In this document: in pieces, positions 35,142 to 43,189 of the stretch
Layout: every line of letters starts with the position of its first letter
Position numbering within the stretch: the stretch's first letter is position 1
Program-made: the position numbers and the translations under genes
Origin: Rhodobacteraceae bacterium CCMM004
Lineage (GTDB): Bacteria > Pseudomonadota > Alphaproteobacteria > Rhodobacterales > Rhodobacteraceae
Length of the DNA stretch: 64,000 nucleotides
NCBI GenBank assembly: GCA_004005435.1
Contig: RZWH01000003.1
Coordinates: forward strand, 558,001-622,000
Direction: 5' to 3'
Notes under the pieces: generated by a model
The model's input: the letters and a program-made list of their open reading frames with translations, nothing else
Told to the model about the DNA's origin: nothing
Database searches by the model: none

Positions 35142-37607
35142 ATGGCCAAAACCTTCCGCTGGCTCCTGCGGCTGTTTTTCGGCCTCACCGGTCTGATCCT
35201 CGTGGCGCTCGTCGGCGTCTACTGGTTCGCCGCACGGTCGCTTCCCGACTACGACACCACGCTGACCGTCGCGGGCCTCGACGCGCCCGTCGAGATCGTC
35301 CGCGACAACGCCAACGTCCCCCACATCTTCGGCCAGAGCGACGCGGACGTGTTCTTCGGCCTGGGCTTCGCCCACGCCCAGGACCGGCTGTGGCAGATGA
35401 CGATGCTCAGGCGCACCGCCCAGGGGCGGCTCAGCGAACTCTTCGGGCCCCGGACGGTCGAGATCGACGACCTGCTGCGCCGGCTCGACCTCTACAACCT
35501 CGCCGTCCGCTCGGTCCCGGCCCAGTCCGACGCCACCCGCGCGGCGCTGGAGGCCTACTCCGCCGGGGTCAACGCCTGGTTGGAAGAGGTCAACGCCGGG
35601 GCCCGCGGCCGTGGCGCGCCCGAGTTCTTCGTCTTCTCGCCCCGGATCGCGCCGTGGCAGCCCGCCGACAGCCTGGCCATCGTCAAGCTCATGGCGCTGC
35701 AACTCTCCTCGCATCTGGTCGAGGAGGTGCTGCGTGCCCGGGTGTCGCTGACCCTCGACGACCCCGGGCGGTTGCGCGACATCATGCCCGACGACCCCGG
35801 CGCGGGGGTCGCGGCGCTCCCCGCCTTCGCGTCGCTGTTTCCCGACGCACCGCAGCGGGTGGCGAGCGCGGATCGCACGGTCGATCCGCTGATGCCCGTG
35901 CGTCCGCGCGGTCTGGGTGGCGCCTCCAACGGCTGGGCGGCGGCGGCGGACCGGTCGGCCTCCGGCGGCACGCTTTTGGCCAACGACCCGCATCTGGGCT
36001 TCACCGCTCCGGCGATCTGGTATCTGGCACGGCTCGAGTTGTCCTCGGGCGGGGTCATCGGCGGCACCGTTCCGGGGATGCCCGCCGTCCTGGTGGGCCG
36101 CAGCGCGCGCCTGGGCTGGGGCCTGACCTCGGCCTATGCCGACGACCAGGACCTCTATATCGAGCAGTTGAACCCCGACGCCCGCGATCAGGTCGCCACG
36201 CCCGAGGGCTATGCCCCCCTGCGCACCCGCACCTCCATCATCGAGGTCGCCGACGCCGAGCCGGTGACCTTGACGCTGAGGTGGTCCGAAAACGGGCCGA
36301 TCCTGCCCGGCCACCAGTTCGACCTCGACCAGATCACGCCGCCGGGGCACGTCGTGTCGCTGGCCTGGACCGCCCTGTCGCCCGACGACACGTCGATGAC
36401 CGCCGCCCTGGCGCTGATGCGTGCGGGCAGCGTGGCCGAGGCGATCGCGGCGGCCGAGGACTTCGTCGCCCCGGCGCAGAACCTGATCCTGGTCGACGCC
36501 GAGACCATCGCGATGAAGACGGTGGGCGCCCTGCCCGCCCGCACCGACGCGCACCAGTCCAAGGGGCGCCTGCCGGCCCCCGGATGGCTGTCCGAGAACC
36601 GTTGGCAGGGACGCCTGCCCTACACCGCCAACCCCGAGTTCGTGTCGCCCGCGGGCGGCATCCTCGGCAACACCAACAACAAGACGGTGAACCGCCCCTT
36701 CCCGCTCCACGTCAGCTACGCCTGGGGCGACACCCAGAGGGTGCAGCGCTGGCGGCGGCTGATGCAGAACCGCGAGGTGCACACCCGCGAGAGCTTCATC
36801 GAGGCGCAGCTCGACACCGTCAGCTTCACCGCCCGGACGCTGCTCCCGCTGATCGGGGCGGATCTGTGGTTCACCGGCGAGGCGGCCCCCGACGGCACGC
36901 CCGAGCGGCTGCGGCAGCGGGCGTTGCAGCTCCTGGCGTCGTGGAACGGCGAGATGAACGAGCATCTGCCCGAACCCCTGATCTACGCCGCCTGGCTGCG
37001 CGCGCTCCAGGCGCGGCTGATCGAGGACGACGTCGGCCCCTTGTCCGAGGAGTTCGCCCATGTCGAACCCCTCTTCATCGAGCGGGTCTTCCGCAACGTG
37101 GGCGGCGCCGCATCCTGGTGCGACATCCGCCAATCGGCACGCGAGGAGACGTGCGAAGACATGGCGCGGCTCGCCCTCGACGACGCGCTCGTCTGGATCG
37201 ATGAGCGCTACGGCACGGCGCTCGAATCCCTGCGCTGGGGCGACGCGCACCAGGCCACCCACGACCACCCCGTCCTGGGCGACGTGCCTGGGCTGGGCTG
37301 GGTCGTGAACATCCGCCAGTCCACCTCCGGCGGGGACAACACGCTCCTGCGCGGGCGCACCTCGGGCCAGGCGCCCGATCCGTTCCACAACGTCCACGGC
37401 GCGGGCTACCGCGGCGTCTACGACTTCGCCGACCCCGACTCGTCGGTCTTCATCACTTCCACGGGCCAGTCGGGCCACCCCCTCAGCCGCCACTACGACG
37501 ACCTGGGCGAGCTTTGGCGGCGGGGCGAGTACATCCCCATGTCGCTAGACCCCGACCTCGCCCGCGCCGCCTCGGTGGGCGTGACGACGCTGGTGCCCCA
37601 GGACTGA
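35142..37607 (+). CDS. Penicillin acylase family protein (Ntn hydrolase)
   Basis: An 821-residue precursor. A hydrophobic segment at ~12-30 serves as signal or anchor, so it acts in the periplasm. The mature enzyme arises by self-cleavage before the N-terminal nucleophile: GGASNGWAAAADRSASGG places the catalytic serine at Ser262, followed by LLANDPHLGF, whose residues bind the beta-chain active site. LGFAHAQDRLWQM in the alpha part is the other family signature. Natural substrates are often N-acyl homoserine lactones or acylated peptides, so quorum quenching is possible but unproven. No neighbouring gene explains its role. Confidence 0.92.
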   Translation: MAKTFRWLLRLFFGLTGLILVALVGVYWFAARSLPDYDTTLTVAGLDAPVEIVRDNANVPHIFGQSDADVFFGLGFAHAQDRLWQMTMLRRTAQGRLSELFGPRTVEIDDLLRRLDLYNLAVRSVPAQSDATRAALEAYSAGVNAWLEEVNAGARGRGAPEFFVFSPRIAPWQPADSLAIVKLMALQLSSHLVEEVLRARVSLTLDDPGRLRDIMPDDPGAGVAALPAFASLFPDAPQRVASADRTVDPLMPVRPRGLGGASNGWAAAADRSASGGTLLANDPHLGFTAPAIWYLARLELSSGGVIGGTVPGMPAVLVGRSARLGWGLTSAYADDQDLYIEQLNPDARDQVATPEGYAPLRTRTSIIEVADAEPVTLTLRWSENGPILPGHQFDLDQITPPGHVVSLAWTALSPDDTSMTAALALMRAGSVAEAIAAAEDFVAPAQNLILVDAETIAMKTVGALPARTDAHQSKGRLPAPGWLSENRWQGRLPYTANPEFVSPAGGILGNTNNKTVNRPFPLHVSYAWGDTQRVQRWRRLMQNREVHTRESFIEAQLDTVSFTARTLLPLIGADLWFTGEAAPDGTPERLRQRALQLLASWNGEMNEHLPEPLIYAAWLRALQARLIEDDVGPLSEEFAHVEPLFIERVFRNVGGAASWCDIRQSAREETCEDMARLALDDALVWIDERYGTALESLRWGDAHQATHDHPVLGDVPGLGWVVNIRQSTSGGDNTLLRGRTSGQAPDPFHNVHGAGYRGVYDFADPDSSVFITSTGQSGHPLSRHYDDLGELWRRGEYIPMSLDPDLARAASVGVTTLVPQD

Positions 37608-37752
37608 CGGGCCGCGGGCGGCGCCGTCGTGCCGCCTCCGGCGGGGATATTTGAAAAGGAAAGTTCTGGCCGATGTTTACCTTTAGTCAACCAATCCGCA
37701 TCACCGTGGAGGGGCGGTACAGGCGGGGACGCCGATGACCGCAAGGAAAGGG

Positions 37753-37776
37753 GCCCTCCCCGCAACCGGGGAGGGC
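37753..37776 (-). terminator. Hairpin between acylase and DUF853 genes
   Basis: GCCCTCCCCG-CAAC-CGGGGAGGGC is a perfect 10-bp stem with a 4-base loop. On the - strand it is followed by CCCCTTTCCTT, which fits termination of the DUF853 gene transcript. Confidence 0.6.
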
Positions 37777-37838
37777 TCTGGCCCGATCCCAGGCGCACCT
37801 CCCGGGCCAACTTTCCTTTCCAAATATCCTCAGGGGGT

Positions 37839-37862
37839 CCGGGGGCAGAATGCCCCCGGTTT
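37839..37862. terminator. Hairpin downstream of the DUF853 gene
   Basis: CCGGGGGCA-GAA-TGCCCCCGG is a perfect 9-bp stem with a 3-base loop, followed by TTT on the + strand. It lies 35 bp past the DUF853 stop and 230 bp past the acylase stop, so it can serve both convergent transcripts. Confidence 0.6.
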
Positions 37863-37896
37863 GCCGGCCGCCGTCAGGCGGGCGGAACCCGCGCCC

Positions 37897-39447
37897 TCAC
37901 CGCCCCTTGAAGATCGTGCCGAATATCCCCCGCACGATGCGGCGGCCGGTGGTGCCCTTGAGTTCCTTGATCAGCGCCTCGGTCATCGCCGTGCCCAGCG
38001 TGTCCTTCGGCCGCCGCGGAGCCGCCGTGCCGCCGCCCGAGCGCCCGCCGGACCAGCGCCGCCCGGCGTTGAACTCGCGCACCGCGCCGCCGATGTCGCT
38101 GCCGCCGTCCGCGGCCTCGGCCTCGGCCTCGGCCTGCCGCGCCGCCTTGCCGGCCCGCGCCGTCAGCATCTCGAAGGCGCTCTCGCGGTCCACGCGGGTG
38201 TCGTATTTGCCCGCCACGGGCGAGGTGGCAACGGTCTCGGCCCGCTCCTCCGGCGTCACCGGACCCAGGCGCGACGCCGGCGGGCGGATCAGCGTCCGTT
38301 CGGCCACCCCCGGGGCGCCCTTGTCCTGCAGAAACGACGTCACCGCCTCGCCGGTGCCGACGTCGCGGATCGCCTCGGCGATGTCGAAGCGCGGGTTCGG
38401 GCGGTAGGTCTCGGCGGCGCGCTCCAACGCCCTCTGGTCGCGCGCGGTGTAGGCGCGCAGGGCGTGCTGCACGCGGTTGCCGAGTTGGCCCAGGATGTCC
38501 TGCGGCACGTCGTCGGGGTTCTGGGTGATAAAGAACACCCCCACCCCCTTGGACCGGATCAGCCGCGCCACCTGCTCGACCTTGTCGACCAGCGCCTTGG
38601 GCGCGTCGTCGAACAACAGGTGCGCCTCGTCGAAGAAGAACACCAGCCGCGGCCGGTCGGGGTCGCCGACCTCGGGCAGCTCCTCGAACAACTCGCTCAG
38701 AAGCCACAGCAGGAACGTGGCATAGAGCCGGGGCGCCCCCATCAGGCGGTCGGCAGCCAGGATGTTGATCCGCCCGCGGCCGTCGGGGTCCACCGCCATC
38801 AGGTCGGCCAGATCCAGCGCCGGTTCGCCAAAGAAGCCCGCGCCGCCCTGCCCCTCCAGCACCAACAACTGCCGCTGGATCGCGCCGACCGAGGCGGGCG
38901 AGACATTGCCATAGCGCAGCGACAGGTCGGCACGGGCCTCGCCCACCCAGGTCAGCAGCGCCTGGAGATCGGAGAGGTCCAACAGCGGCATCCCTTGTTC
39001 GTCGGCGATGCGGAAGGCGATGTTGACGACCCCCTCCTGCGCCTCGGTCAGCTCCAGCAGGCGCGAGATCAGAAGCGGCCCCATCTCGGCCACGGTGGTG
39101 CGGATCGGATGGCCCTGTTCGCCGAAGAGGTCCCAGAACGTCACCGGCCAAGCGCGATAGCGGTAGTCGTCGTAGCCGATGGTCGCGGCGCGGGCCTGGA
39201 AGGCATCGTGCAGCTTGAACCCCGGATCGCCCGAGCGCGACAGCCCGGCCAGATCGCCCTTCACGTCGGACAGAATCACCGGCACCCCGGCGTCCGAGAA
39301 CCCCTCGGCCAGGATTTGCAGCGTCACCGTCTTGCCCGTCCCGGTGGCCCCCGCGATCAGTCCGTGGCGGTTGGCATAGCGCAGCCGCAGATGCTGCGGC
39401 TCGGCGTGCTCGGGCCCGCCGCCGCCGACGAATAGCGCGTCGTCCAT
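37897..39447 (-). CDS. HerA-like ATPase, DUF853 family
   Basis: A 516-residue ATPase related to the HerA/FtsK translocases. Walker [10 protein letters not shown] (near residue 35) and Walker [15 protein letters not shown] (near 260) are clear, with [20 protein letters not shown] as the sensor region. From ~395 the sequence becomes Ala/Glu- and Gly/Arg-rich ([23 protein letters not shown]) before a conserved basic C-terminus. Its biological function is not established. The ATG preceded by AAAGGAG is chosen over an upstream in-frame start. It is a single-gene unit with terminator hairpins downstream. Confidence 0.88.
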   Translation of the reverse strand: MDDALFVGGGGPEHAEPQHLRLRYANRHGLIAGATGTGKTVTLQILAEGFSDAGVPVILSDVKGDLAGLSRSGDPGFKLHDAFQARAATIGYDDYRYRAWPVTFWDLFGEQGHPIRTTVAEMGPLLISRLLELTEAQEGVVNIAFRIADEQGMPLLDLSDLQALLTWVGEARADLSLRYGNVSPASVGAIQRQLLVLEGQGGAGFFGEPALDLADLMAVDPDGRGRINILAADRLMGAPRLYATFLLWLLSELFEELPEVGDPDRPRLVFFFDEAHLLFDDAPKALVDKVEQVARLIRSKGVGVFFITQNPDDVPQDILGQLGNRVQHALRAYTARDQRALERAAETYRPNPRFDIAEAIRDVGTGEAVTSFLQDKGAPGVAERTLIRPPASRLGPVTPEERAETVATSPVAGKYDTRVDRESAFEMLTARAGKAARQAEAEAEAADGGSDIGGAVREFNAGRRWSGGRSGGGTAAPRRPKDTLGTAMTEALIKELKGTTGRRIVRGIFGTIFKGR

Positions 39448-39586
39448 CCCCGCTCCTTTCCTGCCCCCCGTGTCGATCAGGCCGACCATACATGCTTAAC
39501 CTCTGTCTGCCAGTATGCAGCTTGGGCGGCGGGTGCGCGCCATGTCCCTCGGCGCGCGCCGCGGTCCATCCCTCCCTCACAACTGG

Positions 39587-39615
39587 GCCGCACCCTCCGG
39601 GGTGCGGCTTCTTTC
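39587..39615 (+). terminator. Terminator-like hairpin without an upstream + strand gene
   Basis: GCCGCACCC-TCCG-GGGTGCGGC is a perfect 9-bp stem capped by a TCCG tetraloop and followed by TTCTTTCTG. The nearest upstream + strand gene ends 2 kb away beyond a convergent gene, so it should end an unannotated short transcript or act as insulation before the promoter at 39638. Confidence 0.5.
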
Positions 39616-39637
39616 TGTCGCAGCGGCACCGAGCCGG

Positions 39638-39666
39638 TTGACGCCTGCCTTCGCTGCTTCTAGGAT
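39638..39666 (+). promoter_or_regulatory. Sigma70-type promoter
   Basis: TTGACG, a 17-bp spacer and TAGGAT. Each hexamer matches consensus well for a high-G+C alphaproteobacterium. The predicted start is near A39673. It drives either a short terminated RNA or, with readthrough, the ialB-family gene. Confidence 0.65.
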
Positions 39667-39672
39667 GCGCGC

Positions 39673-39744
39673 AATAAAGAAGTCGGCCAGTCCGGCAGGG
39701 AGAACGCATCAGGAAAAAGGGCCCGGTCATACGGGCCTTTTTTT
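39673..39744 (+). ncRNA. Candidate ~72-nt small RNA or attenuated leader
   Basis: The interval runs from the predicted start of the promoter at 39638-39666 to an intrinsic terminator. The terminator stem GGGCCCG/CGGGCCT (39719-39725 with 39732-39738) extends through AAAAA/TTTTT to 12 bp with a 6-base loop and ends in seven Ts, the best terminator in the window. There is no ATG or reading frame of note. Either it is a free-standing sRNA or the leader of the ialB-family gene controlled by readthrough. Confidence 0.5.
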
Positions 39745-39844
39745 GTGTCCGGGATCGGCCGGCGCGGCGTTTCGCCCCTGACTTCGCCCGGGGACCGTGC
39801 TAGGCCCCGTGCCGGAAACGACGTGCAGGAGATGGGGTTTGTCG

Positions 39845-40510
39845 ATGCCCGAGTACTGGAAGATCATCGCTCTGACCGCGGCCATCGCAGTGGCGGGTCC
39901 CGCCGCCGCGCAGCAGGCCGACACCGCCGACGAGCCCGCGCCGGTCGAAGAGCCCGCGGAGACCGAGGCGCCCGCCGACACCGACGGCACCGATACCACC
40001 GCCGCGGATGCGCTGGGGCTGAGCACCGGCGAGGAGGTGCCGGACGAGGGCGGCCTCGGCGCGACCTATATCCGCGAAGAGCACGGCGACTGGTCGGTGC
40101 GCTGCGTCAGGACCGAGGGGGGCGACGATCCCTGCCAGCTCTATCAGCTCATCGGCGACGGGGCGGGCAACTCGGTGGCCGAGATGTCGATCTTCCCGTT
40201 GCCTGCGGGGCAGAACGTGGCCGCCGGTGCGACCATCATCACGCCGCTGGAGACACTCCTGACCCAGCAGATCACGCTGACCGTCGACGGCGGCGCGGTC
40301 AAGCGCTATCCCTTCACCTTCTGCGCCGTGAACGGCTGTTTCGCGCGGCTGGGCTTTACCTCGGCCGAGGTCGCGGCGTTCAAGAGGGGGGCCAAGGCCA
40401 CGATGATCATCGTGCCCGCCGCGGCCCCGGATCAGCGCATCCCGCTGACCGTGTCGCTGACCGGGTTCACCGCCGGATACGATTCCCTCGGCACTCCTGC
40501 AGCCGAATAA
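39845..40510 (+). CDS. Invasion-associated locus B (IalB) family protein
   Basis: A 221-residue exported protein. A signal peptide (WKIIALTAAIAVAGPAAAQQ) is followed by an acidic Ala/Pro/Glu/Thr-rich spacer (residues ~25-70) and the IalB fold: HGDWSVRCVRT, DPCQLYQL, VAEMSIFPLPAGQNVAAGAT, FTFCAVNGCFARLGFT. Two Cys pairs probably form disulphides in the periplasm. The family is widespread in non-pathogenic alphaproteobacteria, so the name says little about function. The ATG at MPEYWKII is chosen because it gives a normal signal peptide. Confidence 0.85.
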   Translation: MPEYWKIIALTAAIAVAGPAAAQQADTADEPAPVEEPAETEAPADTDGTDTTAADALGLSTGEEVPDEGGLGATYIREEHGDWSVRCVRTEGGDDPCQLYQLIGDGAGNSVAEMSIFPLPAGQNVAAGATIITPLETLLTQQITLTVDGGAVKRYPFTFCAVNGCFARLGFTSAEVAAFKRGAKATMIIVPAAAPDQRIPLTVSLTGFTAGYDSLGTPAAE

Positions 40511-40549
40511 GCGCGGACGCGGGGCCGGCCCGGCGGGACGGCCCCCTCC

Positions 40550-41758
40550 TCAGACCGCGCGCAGAGCCAGGACCGCGTTCAGCCCGCCAAAGGCGAAGGC
40601 GTTCGACAGGACCACGTCCACCTGCGCGTCGCGCGCCTCGTTCGGCACCACGTCCAGCGCGCATTCCGGATCGGGCTCTTCGTAGCCGATGGTCGGTGCG
40701 ATCACCCCATCCCTGAGCGCCATGATGCAGGCCAGGAGCTCGACCGCGCCGGTGCCGCCGATGAGATGGCCGTGCATCGACTTGGTGGACGAGATCATCA
40801 GCGCATCGGCGTGGTGGCCGAACACGTCGGCCACCGCGGCGCATTCCGTCTTGTCGTTGGCGGCGGTGCCGGTGCCGTGGGCGTTGATGTAGCCCACCCG
40901 CTCCAGCGGCTCGCCCGCGTCCGCGACGGCGCCCGCGATCGCCCGGGCGGCGCCGTTCTTGGACGGCATCACGATGTCGGCGGCGTCCGAGGACATGGCG
41001 AACCCCGCGACCTCGGCCAGGATCTCGGCCCCCCGCTTGATCGCGCGCTCGCGCTCTTCGAAGACGAAGACGCCCGCGCCCTCGCCCTGGACCATACCGT
41101 TGCGGGTCGCCGAGAACGGGCGGCAGGCGTCCTTGGACATCACCCGCAGCCCCTCCCACGCCTTGACCCCGCCGAAGCACAGCATCGACTCGGACCCGCC
41201 GGTGACCATGACCTCGGCCAGACCGGTGCGAATCATCTGAAACGCCTGGCCCATGGCGTGGTTCGACGATGAGCACGCCGTCGCGACGGTGAACGACGGA
41301 CCCTTGAGGTTGTGCTGCATCGACACGTGGCTGGCGGCGGCGTTGTTCATCAGCTTGGGCACGACGAAGGGGTGGACCCGGTTCTTGCCCTCCTCGTAGA
41401 CCGCGCGATAGTTTTCGTCCTGGGTGTTCAAACCGCCGCCGGAGGTGCCCAGCACCACGCCCGCCCGCGCCGCCAGTTCGCCGACAAAGCTCAGGCCGGA
41501 CTGCGCGATGGCCTGCCGGGCGGCCAACAACGTGAACTGAGTGAACCGGTCGTAGAGCGCGATCTGCTGGCGGTTGAACTCGACCAGCGGGTCGTAGTCG
41601 CGCACCTGGCCGCCGATCTTGACCGCCAGACGATCGATGTCGCGGATGTCCAGCGGGCCGATGCCGCAGCGGCCCTCGCGCATGGCCTCCAGCGTCGCAG
41701 GCACGGAATGCCCCAGGGGATTGATCGTCCCCGCACCGGTGATGACGACTCGCCTCAC
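40550..41758 (-). CDS. Beta-ketoacyl-ACP synthase (FabF-like)
   Basis: Elongating condensing enzyme, 402 residues. The active-site nucleophile is Cys162 in VATACSSSNHAMG; the two catalytic histidines are His294 (INAHGTGT) and His331 (KSMHGHLIGG), with Lys326 in the expected place. Its GTG start overlaps the ACP stop (GTGA), and lpxD lies upstream of the ACP. Its pairing with a private ACP indicates a dedicated acyl chain rather than general fatty acid synthesis, which should use a fabF elsewhere. SMHGH in place of the usual SMTGH is a small departure from the family norm. Confidence 0.9.
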   Translation of the reverse strand: MRRVVITGAGTINPLGHSVPATLEAMREGRCGIGPLDIRDIDRLAVKIGGQVRDYDPLVEFNRQQIALYDRFTQFTLLAARQAIAQSGLSFVGELAARAGVVLGTSGGGLNTQDENYRAVYEEGKNRVHPFVVPKLMNNAAASHVSMQHNLKGPSFTVATACSSSNHAMGQAFQMIRTGLAEVMVTGGSESMLCFGGVKAWEGLRVMSKDACRPFSATRNGMVQGEGAGVFVFEERERAIKRGAEILAEVAGFAMSSDAADIVMPSKNGAARAIAGAVADAGEPLERVGYINAHGTGTAANDKTECAAVADVFGHHADALMISSTKSMHGHLIGGTGAVELLACIMALRDGVIAPTIGYEEPDPECALDVVPNEARDAQVDVVLSNAFAFGGLNAVLALRAV

Positions 41759-42021
41759 GCCTTCTGCGCCGCGATGAGTCCCTCGACCGCGCCGACAATG
41801 GCGGCCACCGACGAGATGTCGAAGTCCGACTCCGTGGGGTCGTTGGCATTGAAGGGCACGGAGATGTCGAACGCCTCTTCGATCGCGAAGATCGACTCGA
41901 CCAGCCCCAAGCTGTCGATACCCAGGTCGTCCAGCGTCTGGTCCATGGTCACGTCCTGCGGCTCCAGCATCGCCTGGTCGGCGATGATGCGGATCACGGT
42001 CTGCTTGACGGTTTCGGCCAT
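41755..42021 (-). CDS. Specialised acyl carrier protein
   Basis: 88 residues with the phosphopantetheine site LDDLGIDSLGLVE (Ser37). The sequence differs from housekeeping AcpP (no DSLDTVELVMALEE run) and ends in a longer acidic loop (FNANDPTESDFDISS). The inner ATG is chosen because AGGGGA lies 9 bases upstream; the outer ATG 9 bp earlier would have its ribosome site too close. It overlaps the ketosynthase start and lies 33 bp after lpxD, suggesting it carries the acyl group for lipid A or a related envelope lipid, by inference from position. Confidence 0.88.
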   Translation of the reverse strand: MAETVKQTVIRIIADQAMLEPQDVTMDQTLDDLGIDSLGLVESIFAIEEAFDISVPFNANDPTESDFDISSVAAIVGAVEGLIAAQKA

Positions 42022-42054
42022 GGCGGACATTCCCCTGCGGTTCTGCGGCGGGAT

Positions 42055-43146
42055 TTAGTCCTTCGCCCCGCCTTTTGAAACCGCTTTCTGCCGGGCCATG
42101 GCGTCGCGCATGAACCTGGGCAGCCGGCGGAGCGCCTTGTAGATCTCCACGTGCTGATGCATCTGCACCGCAGGATAGCCCATCATCACCCGTCCCGCGG
42201 GGACGTTCGAGGCCACCTTGCTGCCCCCCGCCAGGATCGCGTCGTCGCCGATCAAGAGGTTGTCGGCGACGTTGGCGTTGCCGCCGAACACCACCCGGTC
42301 GCCCACGCGGGTGGACCCGGCGATGCCGGACATCCCGGCCATCAGGCAGTGGTCGCCCATCTCGACGTTGTGGCCGACCTGCACCAGGTTGTCGATCTTG
42401 CAGCCGGTGCCGATCCGGGTGGGGCGGAGGGTGCCCGCGTCGATGCAGCTGTTGGCGCCGATCTCGACGTCGTCGCCGATCACCACGCCGCCCAGCGAGT
42501 GGATGCGGACCCAGCGGTCGGCGGTCAGGCCCTGGCGGTCGCCCAGGGTCTCGCGCGCGGCCTCGACCCCCGACTTCTCGGGCGTGACGAAGGAAAACCC
42601 GTCGCCGCCCACCACCGCCCCCGGCTGCGCGATGAACCGATCGCCGATGCGCACGTTGCGGCCGATCCGCGCCCCAGCGTGGAGCAGCGCGTCCGCGCCC
42701 AGCACCGCCCCCGCCGCAACCGAGGCATGGGGGCCGATCCGGGCGCGGGGACCCACCACCGCGCCGGGCCCGACCACGGCCAGCGGCGCGACGCAGGCGC
42801 CCTCGCCCAGATCCGCCGAGGGGTCGACCACCGCCGAGGGATGGATGTCGTCGCCGAAGTCCGGCCCGGGATCGAGCATCGCTGTCAGGCCCGCCAGCGC
42901 ATACCGCGGCCGCGCGACGAACAGCGCGGCCTCCAGGCCCAGAGCGCGCCAATCCGCGCCCTCCCAGAGGAGCGCGGCGCGGGCACGGCCGTCGCTCAGC
43001 CGCTCGGCATATTCGGGCGTTGCGGCCATCGCGAGATCCTCGGGGCCGGCCAGCGACGGCTCGGCCGCGCCGCGAACCGTGAGGTCGTCCCGGCCCTCCA
43101 GCCGCGCGTTCAGCGCCGACGCGATCTGCGCCACCGAATACTGCAT
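42055..43146 (-). CDS. lpxD: UDP-3-O-acylglucosamine N-acyltransferase
   Basis: Transfers an (R)-3-hydroxyacyl chain from ACP to the 2-amino group in lipid A synthesis. 363 residues: N-terminal uridine-binding domain, then the left-handed beta-helix of hexapeptide repeats ([20 protein letters not shown] onward) containing the catalytic His region near [18 protein letters not shown], and a C-terminal helix ([20 protein letters not shown]). It lies apart from the usual lpxA/lpxB/fabZ cluster, followed instead by an ACP and a ketosynthase. This suggests a second or relocated lipid A acylation module. Confidence 0.92.
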   Translation of the reverse strand: MQYSVAQIASALNARLEGRDDLTVRGAAEPSLAGPEDLAMAATPEYAERLSDGRARAALLWEGADWRALGLEAALFVARPRYALAGLTAMLDPGPDFGDDIHPSAVVDPSADLGEGACVAPLAVVGPGAVVGPRARIGPHASVAAGAVLGADALLHAGARIGRNVRIGDRFIAQPGAVVGGDGFSFVTPEKSGVEAARETLGDRQGLTADRWVRIHSLGGVVIGDDVEIGANSCIDAGTLRPTRIGTGCKIDNLVQVGHNVEMGDHCLMAGMSGIAGSTRVGDRVVFGGNANVADNLLIGDDAILAGGSKVASNVPAGRVMMGYPAVQMHQHVEIYKALRRLPRFMRDAMARQKAVSKGGAKD

Positions 43147-43189
43147 TGTCCCGTCCCCGTGCCGCGTCCTGCCGCTCAGGGGCTGGACG

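Larger units (their letters stand above)
37608..37896. repeat. Intergenic region with inverted 23-bp repeats of the GATATTTGGAAAGGAAAG type
   Basis: No gene is seen. GGGGATATTTGAAAAGGAAAGTT (37643-37665) and its near reverse complement at 37809-37831 flank the region; their cores are GATATTT-AAAAGGAAAGTT in one orientation and AACTTTCCTTTCCAAATATC in the other. Diverged copies of the same motif occur at 47894-47920, 48011-48034 and 48065-48089. The pair encloses about 140 bp including a terminator hairpin. It has the appearance of a REP/MITE-like extragenic element. Confidence 0.6.
39448..39844. other. Non-coding interval with two terminators and a strong promoter-like sequence
   Basis: I find no convincing protein gene in these 397 bp. 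The interval holds a + strand terminator-like hairpin at 39587-39615, a promoter-like TTGACG-17-TAGGAT at 39638-39666 and a strong terminator at 39714-39744, followed by 100 bp to the ialB-family gene. It must also contain the - strand promoter of the DUF853 gene, which I could not place. Confidence 0.5.

Noticed and set aside
34016-37204. Long + strand open frame running through the dehydrogenase and into the acylase gene
   Set aside because: It overlaps two well-supported genes in wrong frames and its composition is that of a shifted G+C-rich frame.
39515-39781. Open frame of 88 codons (MQLGRRVRAM...) on the + strand
   Set aside because: It runs through two terminators and a promoter-like sequence, has no homology pattern and no ribosome site.
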